Assembly (NCBI GenBank): GCA_030765055.1
Contig: CM060947.1
Coordinates: 221,747,795-221,811,794, forward strand
Direction of reading: 5' to 3'
Length of the DNA stretch: 64,000 bases
Origin: Mantis religiosa
Taxonomy: Eukaryota; Arthropoda; Insecta; Mantodea; Mantidae
Shown here: in pieces, positions 32,928 to 43,744 of the stretch
How the letters are laid out: each line of letters starts with the position of its first letter
Numbering within the stretch: the stretch's first letter is position 1
Notes under the pieces: model-generated
The model's database searches: none
Told to the model about the DNA's origin: nothing
What the model saw: only the letters and a program-made list of their open reading frames with translations
Program-made: the position numbers and the translations under genes

Positions 32928-33907
32928 CACTGGGCAACAAAAAAAATAATTTTTGAGTGCTTGGAGCACTTCATGAGGCAATTCATACTAATTTTGGGTT
33001 GAGAAATACAAATATTACAATGAAAACCTTATATTAGCTCTAGTTTCTATGATATACACAAGCTGGAAGTATTACATTTTAACGGATTGAGAGAAAAGGA
33101 TACCTTTTAATTACATATATGCTAACAACAATAAAAGTGCATTTGATTCTTTAAACTGCTAATTACAGCTAAGAGTTCTAAACTGCTGGAAAAATACTTC
33201 GCAGATAGTCGTGTCTGAAGAGAATCATGTGCTGGCCTATTGACTTCGTCGTCTTTAGCTTGCCTCTTGTGATGGAGTTCCGCAGAATCCCTATACAAAG
33301 ACCAACAGTAATCCGCAAGCATTACTTCATTCCAACGGCCCTGATATCTTTGTTCCATAACAGAAATGTCCTGATGGAATCTCTCCCCATGTTCATCACT
33401 AACAGTTCCACAACTAGGAGGGAAAAAGTCTATGTGGGATTGGAGAAAATGGATCTTAAGGGACATGTTGCATCCAAGGTTACGGTATTTTTGCAGGAGC
33501 ACTGTCACCAAACGCTTGTAGCTGTCATCTCTTTTGTTGTCTAAAAATCCATGAACAGCACCCTTGAAGCTTCCCAAGCTTAATTTTCTTTCCCCTCCAA
33601 AACTTGAGGAAATGCATGATCCTTTACAAGTTCTCTTATTTGTGGTCCGACAAAAATACTTTCCTTAAATTTTGCAACACTTACTTTCCAAAATTGCTCT
33701 CTGATTGTGTTTTATTATTTGACAAGTGTGCCAACTCCCAAAAAATTCCCGTAAAATTAAAATCTTCACTCTAAAAAATGAGATGTCACTTTATCTTCAA
33801 ACCAAGAGCTAATCTGTCAGTTTTATGGTGATTTTGGAATTCAGCAGATGGAAATACATGTAAATTCACTATTTTTAAGCCCGAAACATTTTCATTGTTG
33901 CCCAGTG
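32928..33907 (-). mobile_element. Short inverted-repeat transposon, copy 2
   Basis: 980 bp with perfect 13 bp terminal inverted repeats (CACTGGGCAACAA at 32928-32940; TTGTTGCCCAGTG at 33895-33907) and TTA on both sides (32925-32927, 33908-33910). The minus strand encodes the C-terminal part of a protein family that is multicopy in many arthropods. A TTA duplication fits PIF/Harbinger, but the termini and protein are not ones I can assign confidently to it. It is too short to encode a full transposase, so it is presumably non-autonomous. Confidence 0.85.
33122..33577 (-). pseudogene. C-terminal domain of an orphan transposon-borne protein
   Basis: 151 open residues containing HGFLDNKRDDSYKRLVTVLL, CNMSLKIHFLQSHIDFFPPS and DEHGERFHQDISVMEQRYQG followed by RWNEVMLADYCWSLYRD. 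I recognise this block as a widespread arthropod family normally annotated as uncharacterized; its position inside a terminal-inverted-repeat element indicates a mobile-element protein. There is no ATG: the frame opens at a TTG. Upstream, LVKDHAF...QVLEGKEN in another frame is the same protein after a frameshift near 33590, and the homologous stretch in copy 1 is open across this point. The N-terminus is missing, so the copy is broken. Confidence 0.8.
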
Positions 33908-33910
33908 TTA

Positions 33911-34639
33911 CTGTTTCTCTCAGGAACAGTTAAATATACAGGCAATATCTTGATATACTTTCTATATTTTTCTCCATTCCCATTTCCATGATAAAAGGAC
34001 ATAGCCGTTAGGTTTGTCATCTTCCCCCGACTTACCATACATCAGTGATTAGGCAGGTGAACGCATTAAATCTGAAAAGCACACACAAATTTCAAGACCA
34101 GTTTGTATGAACAATCGATCTTGAAACAAAGCCTACCTGAACATGTAATATTACTAAGATAATGAAATCCTTCGATGATCATATGGGATTTTCCTAGTGG
34201 GGGGAAAAATGACACATGTGGATGAATAAAAGAAATTAAAAAGAACACCCACAAACGCACACAGACGCGCACACACGTTCACGCACACTGGCATCTCGCT
34301 AACTCACTTGCAATTGCACAGGTCTTGTAATTAAATAAAATATAATAAATAAATAACCAACCCATAACTTCCCTTAAGGGCAAAGGCCTCCCACGGACTG
34401 GTGGGGCCAACTCGATCGTTTCTTATAGGTTGAGCAAATCCCTGAAAGGTACCAGCTCCTTGTACTGGTTGTCTTTATTTCCTACGTATCTATCCTTAAT
34501 CAAAACTTAACGTTATCACTTGCTGTCTCTATCGCAATGTTGGTTTTCTAATTTTCTTTATTTTTCTCCACCTTAGCTTACTGTATTCAAATGTTTCTGT
34601 TAACATTTATTGACACCTATATTTACTTGCACTAGGAAG
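33911..34639. other. Intergenic, no feature seen
   Basis: Contains a CA/CG-rich stretch (ACACACGTTCACGCACAC near 34270) but no recognised element. Confidence 0.4.
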
Positions 34640-35090
34640 AATATGGGAATGTTATTAAAATTATGGGAAATAGCTGCAATACTAAGAAAGAAGTGAAACA
34701 TTATTTATTACAAGAAAGATAAAAAGAGTGGGATAATGCACACGTAGGCAGAAGAGTATATGATTTATTTCCGGACATTAAAGAGAGGCTAAAATGGGAA
34801 CATATAAAACCAAGAAAAGGATTTTTTCACTTTGTTACAGGACATGGCCCATATAATGTATATTTAAAAAGAATAGGGAGGAAGAAATCAGATTTATGTG
34901 AGCAATGTAACTGTTCAGATTCGCCTGAACATGTTATTTTTGAGTGCAATAAATATAGTGAACTAGTAGAAGACGGTCGAAGGAAATTTCAAGAAAAGTG
35001 TTTATGGAACATCTTAAGAGAGGCAGAAGATTATGTATATTTAGAAAATATCTCAGATAATATCCGTTAAGGCGTTGGAGGAATATATGA
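34640..35090 (+). pseudogene. LINE ORF2 C-terminus, fragment
   Basis: Frame with VKHYLLQER-stop-KEWDNAHVGRRVYDLFPDIK, then GFFHFVTGHGPYNVYLKRIG and the cysteine motif CEQCNCSDSPEHVIFECNKY. This is the region downstream of RNase H in R1/I/jockey-type LINEs, with a zinc-knuckle-like C-x2-C...H...C. RNase H itself is not present upstream. The frame is unusually clean apart from one stop, ending at a stop near 35068. Confidence 0.8.
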
Positions 35091-36588
35091 CCCTCGACAA
35101 AATATTTCAAGAAAGAAATGTAAGAACATTTCAATTTACAAAAAAGGAATAATGCTTAAGAGATCATCGGAGGGAAATAGGACCAAGAGAAACTGAAGAT
35201 ACAGATTACCAGACTTGAAGACCTAATTTAAGATAAATAGAAGACGCCAATTATGGACATCAGAAAGAAGACAGAAAGACAGAAACAGAATACCAGGAGA
35301 GAGAAGATATATATGAAGAGTATCAGAGCGGACAGGTGCAACTGATTATGCAGAAGCGGAGAGATGACTACCCGGATGTCTGGAACTGACGAACCAGCTC
35401 CATCTACTGATGCCAGTTCCTTTAGGAGATGAATACCATTAGGAGGAAGATTTGGATACCAGTTGCAGAAGAGGAAATTTAAAACTGTAGGAAATAGTCT
35501 TTCGTAGCTTGTTATAACAATTAAAGCTGTAGTAGTAATGTAGATTTGATTTATACTGTTGGAGTAGAAGTAGAAAAAAGACTGTTTTAGTTAGATTATA
35601 TTTGCAAGGTTACTGGAATCCAGTAATCTGCAGGTTTAGTTAGTTCGTAAAGTTAGAAAATATATTATATCTGCAAAATTTGTAAATTCTTTTGTGAAAT
35701 CTGCTTTAGAATTTAATAAGGCTAAAAATGAAGTGTGATATAAAGGCCTGGTATATATTCCAGAAACCGGGCTATTAGGTATGCAGATCGTATTTTATTT
35801 ATTTTTTATTTGCTCTATCGCTATATCTATCACTGTAGTAGAAATGACTGTTCATTTTCACTTTCACTGTCACTTTCACTTTAGAGCTTGTAAATAAGCC
35901 TTCTTAAAATTCGAGGTGTCTCAAAACATGTATTTCCGGTAACACCTCGATATCATTTTGGTTGGAATACAATATTTTCTCTATTTATTGAAAGTGTATG
36001 GTAGAGAAAAGTAAAATTGACAACGGCTGGTGAGCGCCATGTTTACATTTCTGTAGAAATGCACCAGGAATCGTTACATAAACGAACTTTTGACCGGATT
36101 CGGGCGTGCGTGTTGACCTTAAATCTTTGAACTACTCCACAAAAATAAAATCCAATGAGGAAAACACACTTCGTGTTGTGGCAAGGGATCTCAAGCTACA
36201 GATGACGTCACAGAGCGAGTAAACAGCAGCAATAAATTATATGGGAATGGTTAGGCACAAAACTGCCATTCCCATAGGACTTAACAAACCTGACATGAGT
36301 TTAATTAATAAAACTAGGAAGCTTCGTCCATATGGGTTATACAGAAACCGGGGTCAACATAAATTGTGCATTGAATTGTGTCGTTATTTATTTTCTGAAT
36401 AACTCAAATTTACACTCAAATAATTTAACCTACAATGAACATTTCACTACATTGCTAACACATTAAATTAGGTAATAATTACAATAATTGTCAACTACTA
36501 AATCATTTTGCTTTTGTTGTAATGGTAGGTGCGTGTCTGCCACATAATCTACAACGTCTGCCTTTTTCCTGCTGAAGATATAACCATT
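35091..36588. other. Intergenic with one short perfect hairpin
   Basis: Purine-rich sequence that may include the 3' UTR of the preceding LINE fragment. At 36241-36276 TATGGGAATGG and CCATTCCCATA form an 11 bp stem with a 14-base loop. No gene recognised. Confidence 0.4.
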
Positions 36589-36592
36589 ATAC

Positions 36593-37157
36593 TGTAACGG
36601 ACCTCTGGAGCACCCTGTACCAGCTGCGAACGGAAGGCAGGGGGGAGGACCGCGTTAGCCACACCTTCTCCTCGTTTGTCTTGTAGAGGTGACAGACTTG
36701 TGGTTAGGGGAAAACATGACTGGTCGCCTGTTTTTCTGTACACCTGTTTCTCGACCTTTCCTTTACTGGAACATTCTCCTGGTCACTAGAAACCGGCGAT
36801 ATTCCGATATAAAGAGGGTTACAGACAGACGGAGTTAGTTCAGTTCAGTTGTTGGTTTGGTCAGTCAGTCAGTTGGTTAGTGAGGACAGTACTTGGTGTA
36901 AGAAGGCAGTGTTAGTCAGTGACGTGTTAATGAACGAAAGGGTTGTGCAACGGAAGACTGTACGAACTGTGTATGTGTATTGGAGTTTGTGTAATCGCGA
37001 GTACAAGTGAAGTTGTAACGGACGAACTGGTAAATTGTAATTGTTGCAGCACGTAATTTTGTGTAATTGGCAAGAGTTTAAACTAAGTCGGCGGAAATAA
37101 AGAACATTGTTGAAGTGGTGTAATTGGACTTTTATTTCACGAACCCACAAAGTCACA
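36593..37157 (+). repeat. 5' LTR
   Basis: Begins TGTAACGGACCTCTGG, ends CACAAAGTCACA. A TATA-like GATATAAAG at 36806-36814 is followed by GTTAGTTCAGTTCAGTTG, a plausible start region. The polyadenylation signal AATAAA is at 37096-37101. Minus-strand open frames here (36869-37543) are antisense shadows. Confidence 0.95.
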
Positions 37158-37223
37158 CTGGTGTCAAGAAGTGGGATAACAAAAGTCACACTGGTGTCAG
37201 GAAGCGGGAAGATAACATCACCG
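37158..37223 (+). promoter_or_regulatory. Primer-binding site, tandemly duplicated
   Basis: Directly after the 5' LTR is CTGGTGTCAAGAAGTGGGAT. The core TGGTGTCA-AGTGGGA is complementary to the 3' end of insect leucine tRNAs apart from one extra base. The next 33 bp repeat the junction: AAAGTCACACTGGTGTCAGG then AAGCGGGAA. So the last bases of the LTR and the primer site are present twice in tandem. Confidence 0.75.
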
Positions 37224-37235
37224 AACATTACAGCC

Positions 37236-38363
37236 ATGGAATCCGCATTGGAAATGCTTTTGGCGAAGATGAACGAGTTAACAGAGAAAACAGAAGCGGC
37301 AAAAAACAGCCTCACCGCCGAGTTGAAACAAGTGAAGACGGCCAACGACAACATCACCGCGGAACTGAAACTAATCAGGACGGCTAGGGAGAACATCGCC
37401 GCAGAGTTGAAACAAATGAAGACGGCAAACAACATCGCCGAGAAGATGGAACAAGTGAAGGCCGAGTTAACCGCGGAAATGAGAGCAGCGAATGACGGTC
37501 CGGCTACCGAAATGAAGGTGGCGAACGAGGTTCTCGCCGCCAAGTTTGAAGAACAGTTGGCCGGCGTGAGGGATGACGTGACGGAGCTGGGCGAGCGGAA
37601 GGGTCAAGTAGACGACCGCCTTAATGATTTAGAGGAAAAGGCCGACAACATCGCAAAACCCCTCACCCGCCTGACGGAGGAAAACCGGCCTTATGTGTGG
37701 ACGGAGGACGCCGAAGACACTTTCCAGCACCCGAAGGAGACCCTGTGCAGTGCTCCAACTTTGGGTTCCCCGCAACCGGGTGGCGCCTTCATTGTGGACA
37801 CCGACGCTAGTGACCATTACATTGGAGGTGTCCTACGGCAGATCCAGGACGGCCATGAGCGCACAAGAGTGGAAGAGAAGGAGCGTGCCGCAGCAGTCCG
37901 AGTAGTTGTGGCAGTGCCTGCTGAAGGCTGGGATAGCGCAGGCCTGAGGAGGGAGCAGCTGGCGGACGCAGACTTGGGGCCACTCTTGAGGGAAGTGGAC
38001 GCAGGGACGAGGCCAACCTGGGAGGACATCGCACCGAGGAGCGCCACCTACAAGTCGCACTGGGCAAAATGGGACTCGTTGAAGACCAGAGTGGGCGTGC
38101 TGTTCCGGGTATGGGAGTCACCCGATGGGAAGGCGCAGAGAGAACAGTTGGTACTTCCCCGGAGCAAGGTCCCGGAAGTCTTGGAGGAAGTGCACGCCGG
38201 TACTTCAGGAGGACACCTGGGAGCGAACCGAATGATTCACAAACTACGGCAGCGCTACTTCTGGCTGAGACTCCGAGCAGATGCTGGTGGTACACCTGGA
38301 CCGCCTCGCACGCTACGATGGGGCTGTTCGTGGGCGAACAGCTTTGAGGAGGGAGCAGTGTAA
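37236..38363 (+). CDS. In-frame gag / RNase H / integrase N-terminus fusion
   Basis: 375 residues from ATG 37236; the frame is also open upstream to 37107, but that start lies in the LTR. Residues 1-150 form an alanine/lysine/glutamate-rich coiled coil with repeated motifs (LTAELKQVKTAND, ITAELKLIRTAR, IAAELKQMKTANN), resembling a gag N-terminus. Residues 150-200 switch to the RT connection and RNase H start: KPLTRLTEENRPYVWTEDAE, then FIVDTDASDHYIGGVLRQIQ. Residues 230-345 are the RNase H-integrase linker and the first half of the integrase zinc domain: REQLADADLGPLLREVDAGT, VLEEVHAGTSGGHLGANRMI, ending near YFWLRLRADAG, before the paired cysteines. The stop codon TAA is supplied by the first bases of the 3' LTR. 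Three joints, all in frame. Function unknown; gag-like RNA packaging is possible. Confidence 0.85.
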   Translation: MESALEMLLAKMNELTEKTEAAKNSLTAELKQVKTANDNITAELKLIRTARENIAAELKQMKTANNIAEKMEQVKAELTAEMRAANDGPATEMKVANEVLAAKFEEQLAGVRDDVTELGERKGQVDDRLNDLEEKADNIAKPLTRLTEENRPYVWTEDAEDTFQHPKETLCSAPTLGSPQPGGAFIVDTDASDHYIGGVLRQIQDGHERTRVEEKERAAAVRVVVAVPAEGWDSAGLRREQLADADLGPLLREVDAGTRPTWEDIAPRSATYKSHWAKWDSLKTRVGVLFRVWESPDGKAQREQLVLPRSKVPEVLEEVHAGTSGGHLGANRMIHKLRQRYFWLRLRADAGGTPGPPRTLRWGCSWANSFEEGAV

Positions 38364-38923
38364 CGGACCTCTGGAGCACCCTGTACCAGCTGCGAACGGA
38401 AGGCAGGGGGGAGGACCGCGTTAGCCACACCTTCTCCTCGTTTGTCTTGTAGTGGTGACAGACTTGTGGTTAGGGGAAAACATGACTGGTCGCCTGTTTT
38501 TCTGTACACCTGTTTCTCGACCTTTCGTTTACTGGAACATTCTCCTGGTCACTAGAAACCGGCGATATTCCGATATAAAGAGGGTTACAGACAGACGGAG
38601 TTAGTTCAGTTCAGTTGTTGGTTTGGTCAGTCAGTCAGTTGGTTAGTGAGGACAGTCCTTGGTGTAAGAAGGCAGTGTTAGTCAGTGACGTGTTAATGAA
38701 CGAAAGGGTTGTGCAACGGAAGACTGTACGAACTGTGTATGTGTATTGGAGTTTGTGTAATCGCGAGTACAAGTGAAGTTGTAACGGACGAACTGGTAAA
38801 TTGTAATTGTTGCAGCACGTAATTTTGTGTAATTGGCAAGAGTTTAAACTAAGTCGGTGGAAATAAAGAACATTGTTGAAGTGGTGTAATTGGACTTTTA
38901 TTTCACGAACCCACAAAGTCACA
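38359..38923 (+). repeat. 3' LTR
   Basis: 565 bp, nearly identical to the 5' LTR and supplying the stop codon of the internal ORF. Confidence 0.95.
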
Positions 38924-38927
38924 ATAC

Positions 38928-40337
38928 TTTTAACATGAGGTAAAGAGTACAAATTTAAACTTTGTAAATAAAAGCGTAGCAGAGCAAAACGACTTCTGCT
39001 GTTTTTATATCACTAGTTATATTTAATAAGGCAAGTATTGTATGTTACCTAAAACATTCAATCACGAGATAACTAACGTTCTCTGAAACGCCTCTACCAA
39101 CCCCGCCAAACAGAAAATGTTAAGAGCTAGTTTGCCTGTGAACAGCATAAATAAGACAGAAAAAGTGAGTCAAAAATAAAACTTGATCCTAGTTTAACGT
39201 TTTTCAAAGATGTAACACCAGCGATGTTTTTGAAATCGATCAAGCCCAACTGCACTTTACATTTTTAAAATAACTATTTTCTAAAAACGTATCTGATTTT
39301 GATTATAGGGCACAATGTTTAGGGTACCTCCATGACAAAATAAAATATTCAACCTAGATTTTCTGAGAATAGTCCCTGAAGTCGTGTTCTTAAATTACTT
39401 TTGCATAATCAGTAGACACATAGGTAAAATTTTACTACCAAACTGGGATCACATTAAACCACATAATTTATTATAAATAATTATTTTGTATGGCGTTAAA
39501 CATCTCCGATATATTTGTTATTATTGGTTTGAATTTCCCGTACTTATGCTTTTCTCACACAGAATGTCCTTATTCACTTTTTCTTCTAATTACCCCAGGC
39601 TAATATATTTCAATGCCATCACATCCTGAGTAGTTGCTGTAATATTTGACTATCGCATAATTCTATAAGGATCATTTTTATTTCAAATATAAGAAAATAC
39701 GATTAACGCCATTTCTAAAAATATCTCTTTTGAGTAATGTCTCTTTTTATTATATTAAGATGATTAAAAACAAAGAGTGTCTATAAGAGTCCTTAGTTAA
39801 AGGTCCTTCGAGTGCTGCACATTAAGCATTTTCTGCATTAATATTTTGTGAGTTGGTAATTTATAATCTTATATTTTAAGCAAAAATGCTCCTGGATTTC
39901 AAATGTTTATTTCCAGAAATAATTTCCTACACATTTTTTTCTGTTACTTTTTAGCCTTACGGATTTTTTCGTGTATGTTATATGTTAATTATAAAGCTTT
40001 ATAAAATACTTTGCTATACATTTTTGGTTATAAAAGCAGGACAGAGTAAGTCACTTGACCCTCAGCTATCTAAGAGCTTGTCGTTACATCCTGATATTCA
40101 AATATCATAGTATGTCAATGAAATCACTAGAGTCAATCGGAAAACATTTAAAACTAAAAATTGTAGTTTTCAGCATATCTGGTAAATGGCTGATGTTATG
40201 AAATGATATTTGAATTAAACTATTATAGAAGATGTATACTTATTCTGTAAAATGCTGTCGTTCAACTCTTAATGTGGACCAGTTACACAAAATCCCTTCG
40301 GAATGGTGAGTAGCTATTGGACCATTCCAGTAAATGT

Positions 40338-40381
<44 letters not shown>

Positions 40382-41179
40382 GATTTCAAATAATAATCCT
40401 GAAGTGTGCTATTTTTATTAAAAAGGCTATTTGGAAGCTGTACATATGTAGTTTTAGTGAGAACCATGATTTTGAACTTCTTCACTGTGCAATCTTTGGA
40501 ATATACAGAACTTGTAAACAACTTGGCGAATTTTTCGACGAGAATTATGCTGCTAATAGTCAGGGTCGTGATTGGACATTTCTCTAAGAATTCGGTTTAT
40601 TTGGTTAGAGCCTCCAAATATTAATGAAATATTAGTATCAAATTTCGAGTGAAATGGTGTAATTTCTCTGCTGAAAGTGCAGAGTGAGTGTAATAGGTAT
40701 TCTTACATCTATATTGTTTTCTGTAAAAAAAAAACGGGTATGACAAAAAGGCATTTGTGTCAAGAATTGTGTACCAATACGATGAATACAGTTCTAATAA
40801 TTAATTAAAGTTTAACAAAAGATGTCCAGAATATGTAAAACTGAGGTATTTATTTTAAAAAAATAAGTAGCTTAAACGCACAAATGACCAACAACCCCTT
40901 GTTTGCTTACCTGTCTACAGTAGTGCTAACTTTAAAGGAATGGGTTTAGTCATCAGTAAACAGCAAACACACAAGGCAAAAAGGGTAACAACCTCAGGGA
41001 GAACTGCGAAGAAAAAATTAAAGTAATTACTAAAGTACATAATCGCTGTAAATCGCTGCGGAAAAAACTCAGCTTGTTGATAGACTTCCCTAAAATATGT
41101 AAATAATTGACAATTTTTGCATTTTAAAATACGGTACAAAGCAGGACAAGAACATAGGACTAAATTTTCAGAGAGCACG
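38928..41179. other. Intergenic, AT-rich
   Basis: No recognised gene or dispersed repeat. The open frames here lack motifs. A TA microsatellite lies at 40339-40378. Confidence 0.45.
40339..40378. repeat. (TA)n microsatellite
   Basis: About 20 uninterrupted TA units, encoding an artificial YIYIYIY peptide in the overlapping open frame. Confidence 0.97.
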
Positions 41180-41189
41180 ATAAGAGGGT

Positions 41190-42000
41190 TATCGGAAATT
41201 ACAAAGAATCCGAAAATTAATGCTGTGAATTTTGCTGCGGATCTTGGAAGACGTGATAATATTTCGGCCTGTAGTGTTGGTAATGTTTATTGAGAAATCG
41301 GATATTATGTTATAGTACCCCGTAAGAACTTCTGGGTCAATAAAGGAAATCAATGTAAGCGATTAAATTTCACAAAGGAGCATCGTAATAAAATATTAGA
41401 CTTTTGGAAAAGAGTTATTTTTTCGGATGAAGGAAATCTGATCTGGCAGAAGAAGAATACGGAGATGATAACGAGTTAACACCTTCGGTATGTTCCAAAG
41501 GAGAACGGCCGCCGATATGACCATAATAGTTAAAGGCGGGGTATAAATGAAACAAGCAAAAAAAAAAAAAAACGGTGATAGCTCCTGTACACAGGTGGCT
41601 CAGTGGCGGACTGGGAGTGTATCAGCGCTTCAGGTGTGGGTTGATCGCACTTAATCGACTGAACGATGGGTCACTCCATGGACATTTTAAAGACAAATCT
41701 CATGCCAGTTCTCAGAAACTCGCTCTTGAGAACAACATACGACTGCAAATATTGTCATTTTGCTACTTTAAAACGCACCAAAGCAACTTCATAAACTATC
41801 CCCGTCGGGCACCAGTGAACTGTTTAAGTGAAGAACATCCCAGAGGGCAGCCTTCCAAAAAACGAAGACTTGAAAGAAACATCTCAAATAGAATTGGATT
41901 TGGTGGAACCAAAGGCAGCCGTAGAGTTAGTGGAATCAGTGCAGAGGATGGAGGAATAATAAACCAAATATTGCATTATGGTATACTTTTAAAACCTTTA
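41190..42000 (+). pseudogene. Tc1-like transposase relic
   Basis: Decayed Tc1 transposase: NPKINAVNFAADLGRRDN and SVGNVY near 41210-41290, NKGNQCKRLNFTKEHRNKIL then DFWKRVIFSDEGNLIWQ (second catalytic aspartate in FSDE, 41340-41450), and after several frameshifts SSQKLALENNIRLQ (41700-41745). The C-terminal motif LVEPKAAVELVESVQRMEE is at 41895-41955. A 14-base A run at 41562-41575 adds to frame loss. The final catalytic region (SPDLNPIE in Tc1) is not preserved. Terminal inverted repeats were not found. Confidence 0.75.
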
Positions 42001-42129
42001 CTAAAGTTATACGAGGGGAGTGTCGTAAATTTTTTGTTATCACACCATAAAAATGGGATAGAGTGTTTGTGTTTTTATGTGCTTGTTAATTTTTCTATAC
42101 GCAGTCACATTCCAGATTTAAACACTTTA

Positions 42130-42665
42130 CCTAGCGTTTCTTGGCTTTCCGAATATGTTGAATGTAGAACTCTGCAGAATTCGCTTTAAACCACACTTCC
42201 ACTTCATTAATGACATCATTTGTGTTTCTAAGTCGGCGACCATGTAACGGCTTCTTCAATTCCGGGCACAAGAAGGTCACTTGGTGTGAGATCGGGCGAA
42301 TAAGGCGGATGGCCGTAAGGTCTCAAAGTCACATTCCCTTGTTTTATCAACTGCAACTTAAGATGAATGAGCTGGTGCAATGTCAACCACAAGATGAACA
42401 TCTTTGGAGAATATACCGCGTCGTTTCTGAATCAGAGCTGCTCGTAACTTTTCCAGAAGATTGCAGTAGTATCTGCTACTGAGGTTTGACCCTTGGCAAG
42501 ATAATCTGTAAGGAGGACTCCACGACAGTCCCTGAAAACTAAAAGCATGACCTTCGCAGGTGACTTTTGCACCATTGCCTATTTGGGACAGGAGGGGGAA
42601 TTGACATGTTTCCGTTAAATGCTCATGGGTTTTGTCTCTGGATCATACTGATAGATCCAGAATTC
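42130..42665 (-). pseudogene. Mariner 3 transposase, C-terminal half
   Basis: Resumes at DEFWIYQYDPETKP (first catalytic aspartate region), then KVMLLVFRDCRGVLLTDYLA, and after a loss around the second aspartate continues with GHPPYSPDLTPSD (third) and FLCPELKKPLHGRRLRNTND, ending NEVEVWFK and CLNLECDCV. Frameshifted at least twice. Confidence 0.85.
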
Positions 42666-42669
42666 ATCC

Positions 42670-43744
42670 TAAAGCAGTCCCTGTCAGCTAAGAACACTGA
42701 CACGACATATAACCTGATAACAGAAAAACATTGACACAAACGAATAAATATAAATAAATGATAGATTTACAAATATAAGTAAATGACGTATAACAGAACA
42801 GACATATGCCATAATACTGGCATATACCCTGGAGACCCGCAATGACAAGGCCACTCTACGAAGGTCAGTAAACTCCCTTTGTAACCACTGTAAACAAACA
42901 TCCCTACTGTATTGTTCGTTTCGCCGTCAAGGAAAATTTGGCGCCTCTCAGTCGGAAACCTACCCATTGTCAAAATCCCATGTGTGCCTCTGACAACAGG
43001 CTAAAAGATTTCGAAAGATTCGCGAACGCATGTCTTAGAGTAAATTTTTGCACGCGGACCGTTAGAGAAAGCGTCTCTGATGCTAGGTCCGAAACCGGAA
43101 ATTCTCAACACTGATATCAAGTGGGGGATACTTAAAGTCAATAGAAAATTGATGTTTGGTCATGTGATTTTGAAAACTCCGAGAAATATCTAGAGTGGGG
43201 GTAATTCAAGGGGATGACGGAAATTAGGTTTTGCTAATAAGGGCACTTTGGTCTTGAGTGCTGCGTGAGACGGACGCGTATTCGGCGCCGCCTAAGAGCT
43301 ATCATTCCGCGCTATGCACAGAGGCCTAGCGCAATGTTTAACAATCTCTCCAGTGAGAATTTGAACAAGTAGCGTATTGTGAGGACAAGTATATCCAATC
43401 CGACTACGCAGTGCTACTGCCTCAGTGCTTCGCATCGTAATATTGACAGTGACGATTGACCTAGCAATCACACCGACGACGACTTCACGGTGGCGAGCGT
43501 AGGGACCCAAGGACTACAATAAACTTCTATCGACCAGACTCGAGGTGTCATTAACCTACAACTTGTCAGAACGCACCCACTCCTGAAGTCCATATGAGAG
43601 TCCTCATGTGGGAACTACATGTCACTTCGAACCGACTACAATCTCCCTTTCCTTAACCTCCGCACGCCACCGATCCTTAATTTTGAGGCGGCGTCGAGCA
43701 CAAGGGAGAGCTCGACGAGGTCCTCAACGGGCTGGACCGCCTCA
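42670..43744 (-). mobile_element. LTR-like dispersed repeat, copy 2, inside mariner 3
   Basis: 1,075 bp, homologous to 3050-4097 in the opposite orientation. Perfect 4 bp duplication: ATCC at 42666-42669 and 43745-43748 (GGAT on the element strand). Removing the insert and one duplicate would leave the mariner frame continuous across a conserved position. The element starts TGAGGCGGTCC and ends GGGACTGCTTTA, so the expected terminal CA is mutated here but present in copy 1. Its first 60 bp can form a hairpin (TGAGGCG and CGCCTCA). A 68-residue minus frame (42767-42973) beginning MTMGRFPTERRQIFLDG is unidentified. Confidence 0.82.

Larger units (their letters stand above)
36593..38923 (+). mobile_element. 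Complete non-autonomous Gypsy-type LTR element
   Basis: 2,331 bp: two 565 bp LTRs, a primer-binding site and a polypurine tract (GAGGAGGGAGCAG before 38359), with a perfect 4 bp target duplication ATAC (36589-36592, 38924-38927). By eye the LTRs differ at about four positions (one near 36688, one near 36761, one near 36891, one near 37091), so it is young. Reverse transcriptase palm, protease and integrase core are all missing; one ORF spans what is left. It must be moved by a related complete element elsewhere. Confidence 0.95.

Noticed and set aside
36869..37543. 224-residue minus-strand frame rich in alanine, serine and phenylalanine
   Set aside because: It is the antisense of the LTR and of the coiled-coil gag repeats; the repetitive look comes from the sense-strand repeats.
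37807..38430. 207-residue minus-strand frame
   Set aside because: Antisense shadow of the gag/RNase H/integrase ORF and the 3' LTR; no motif of its own.
41575..42189. 204-residue plus-strand ORF taken as a gene
   Set aside because: It is a patchwork across a frameshifted Tc1 relic and mariner flank; recognisable Tc1 peptides lie in several frames.
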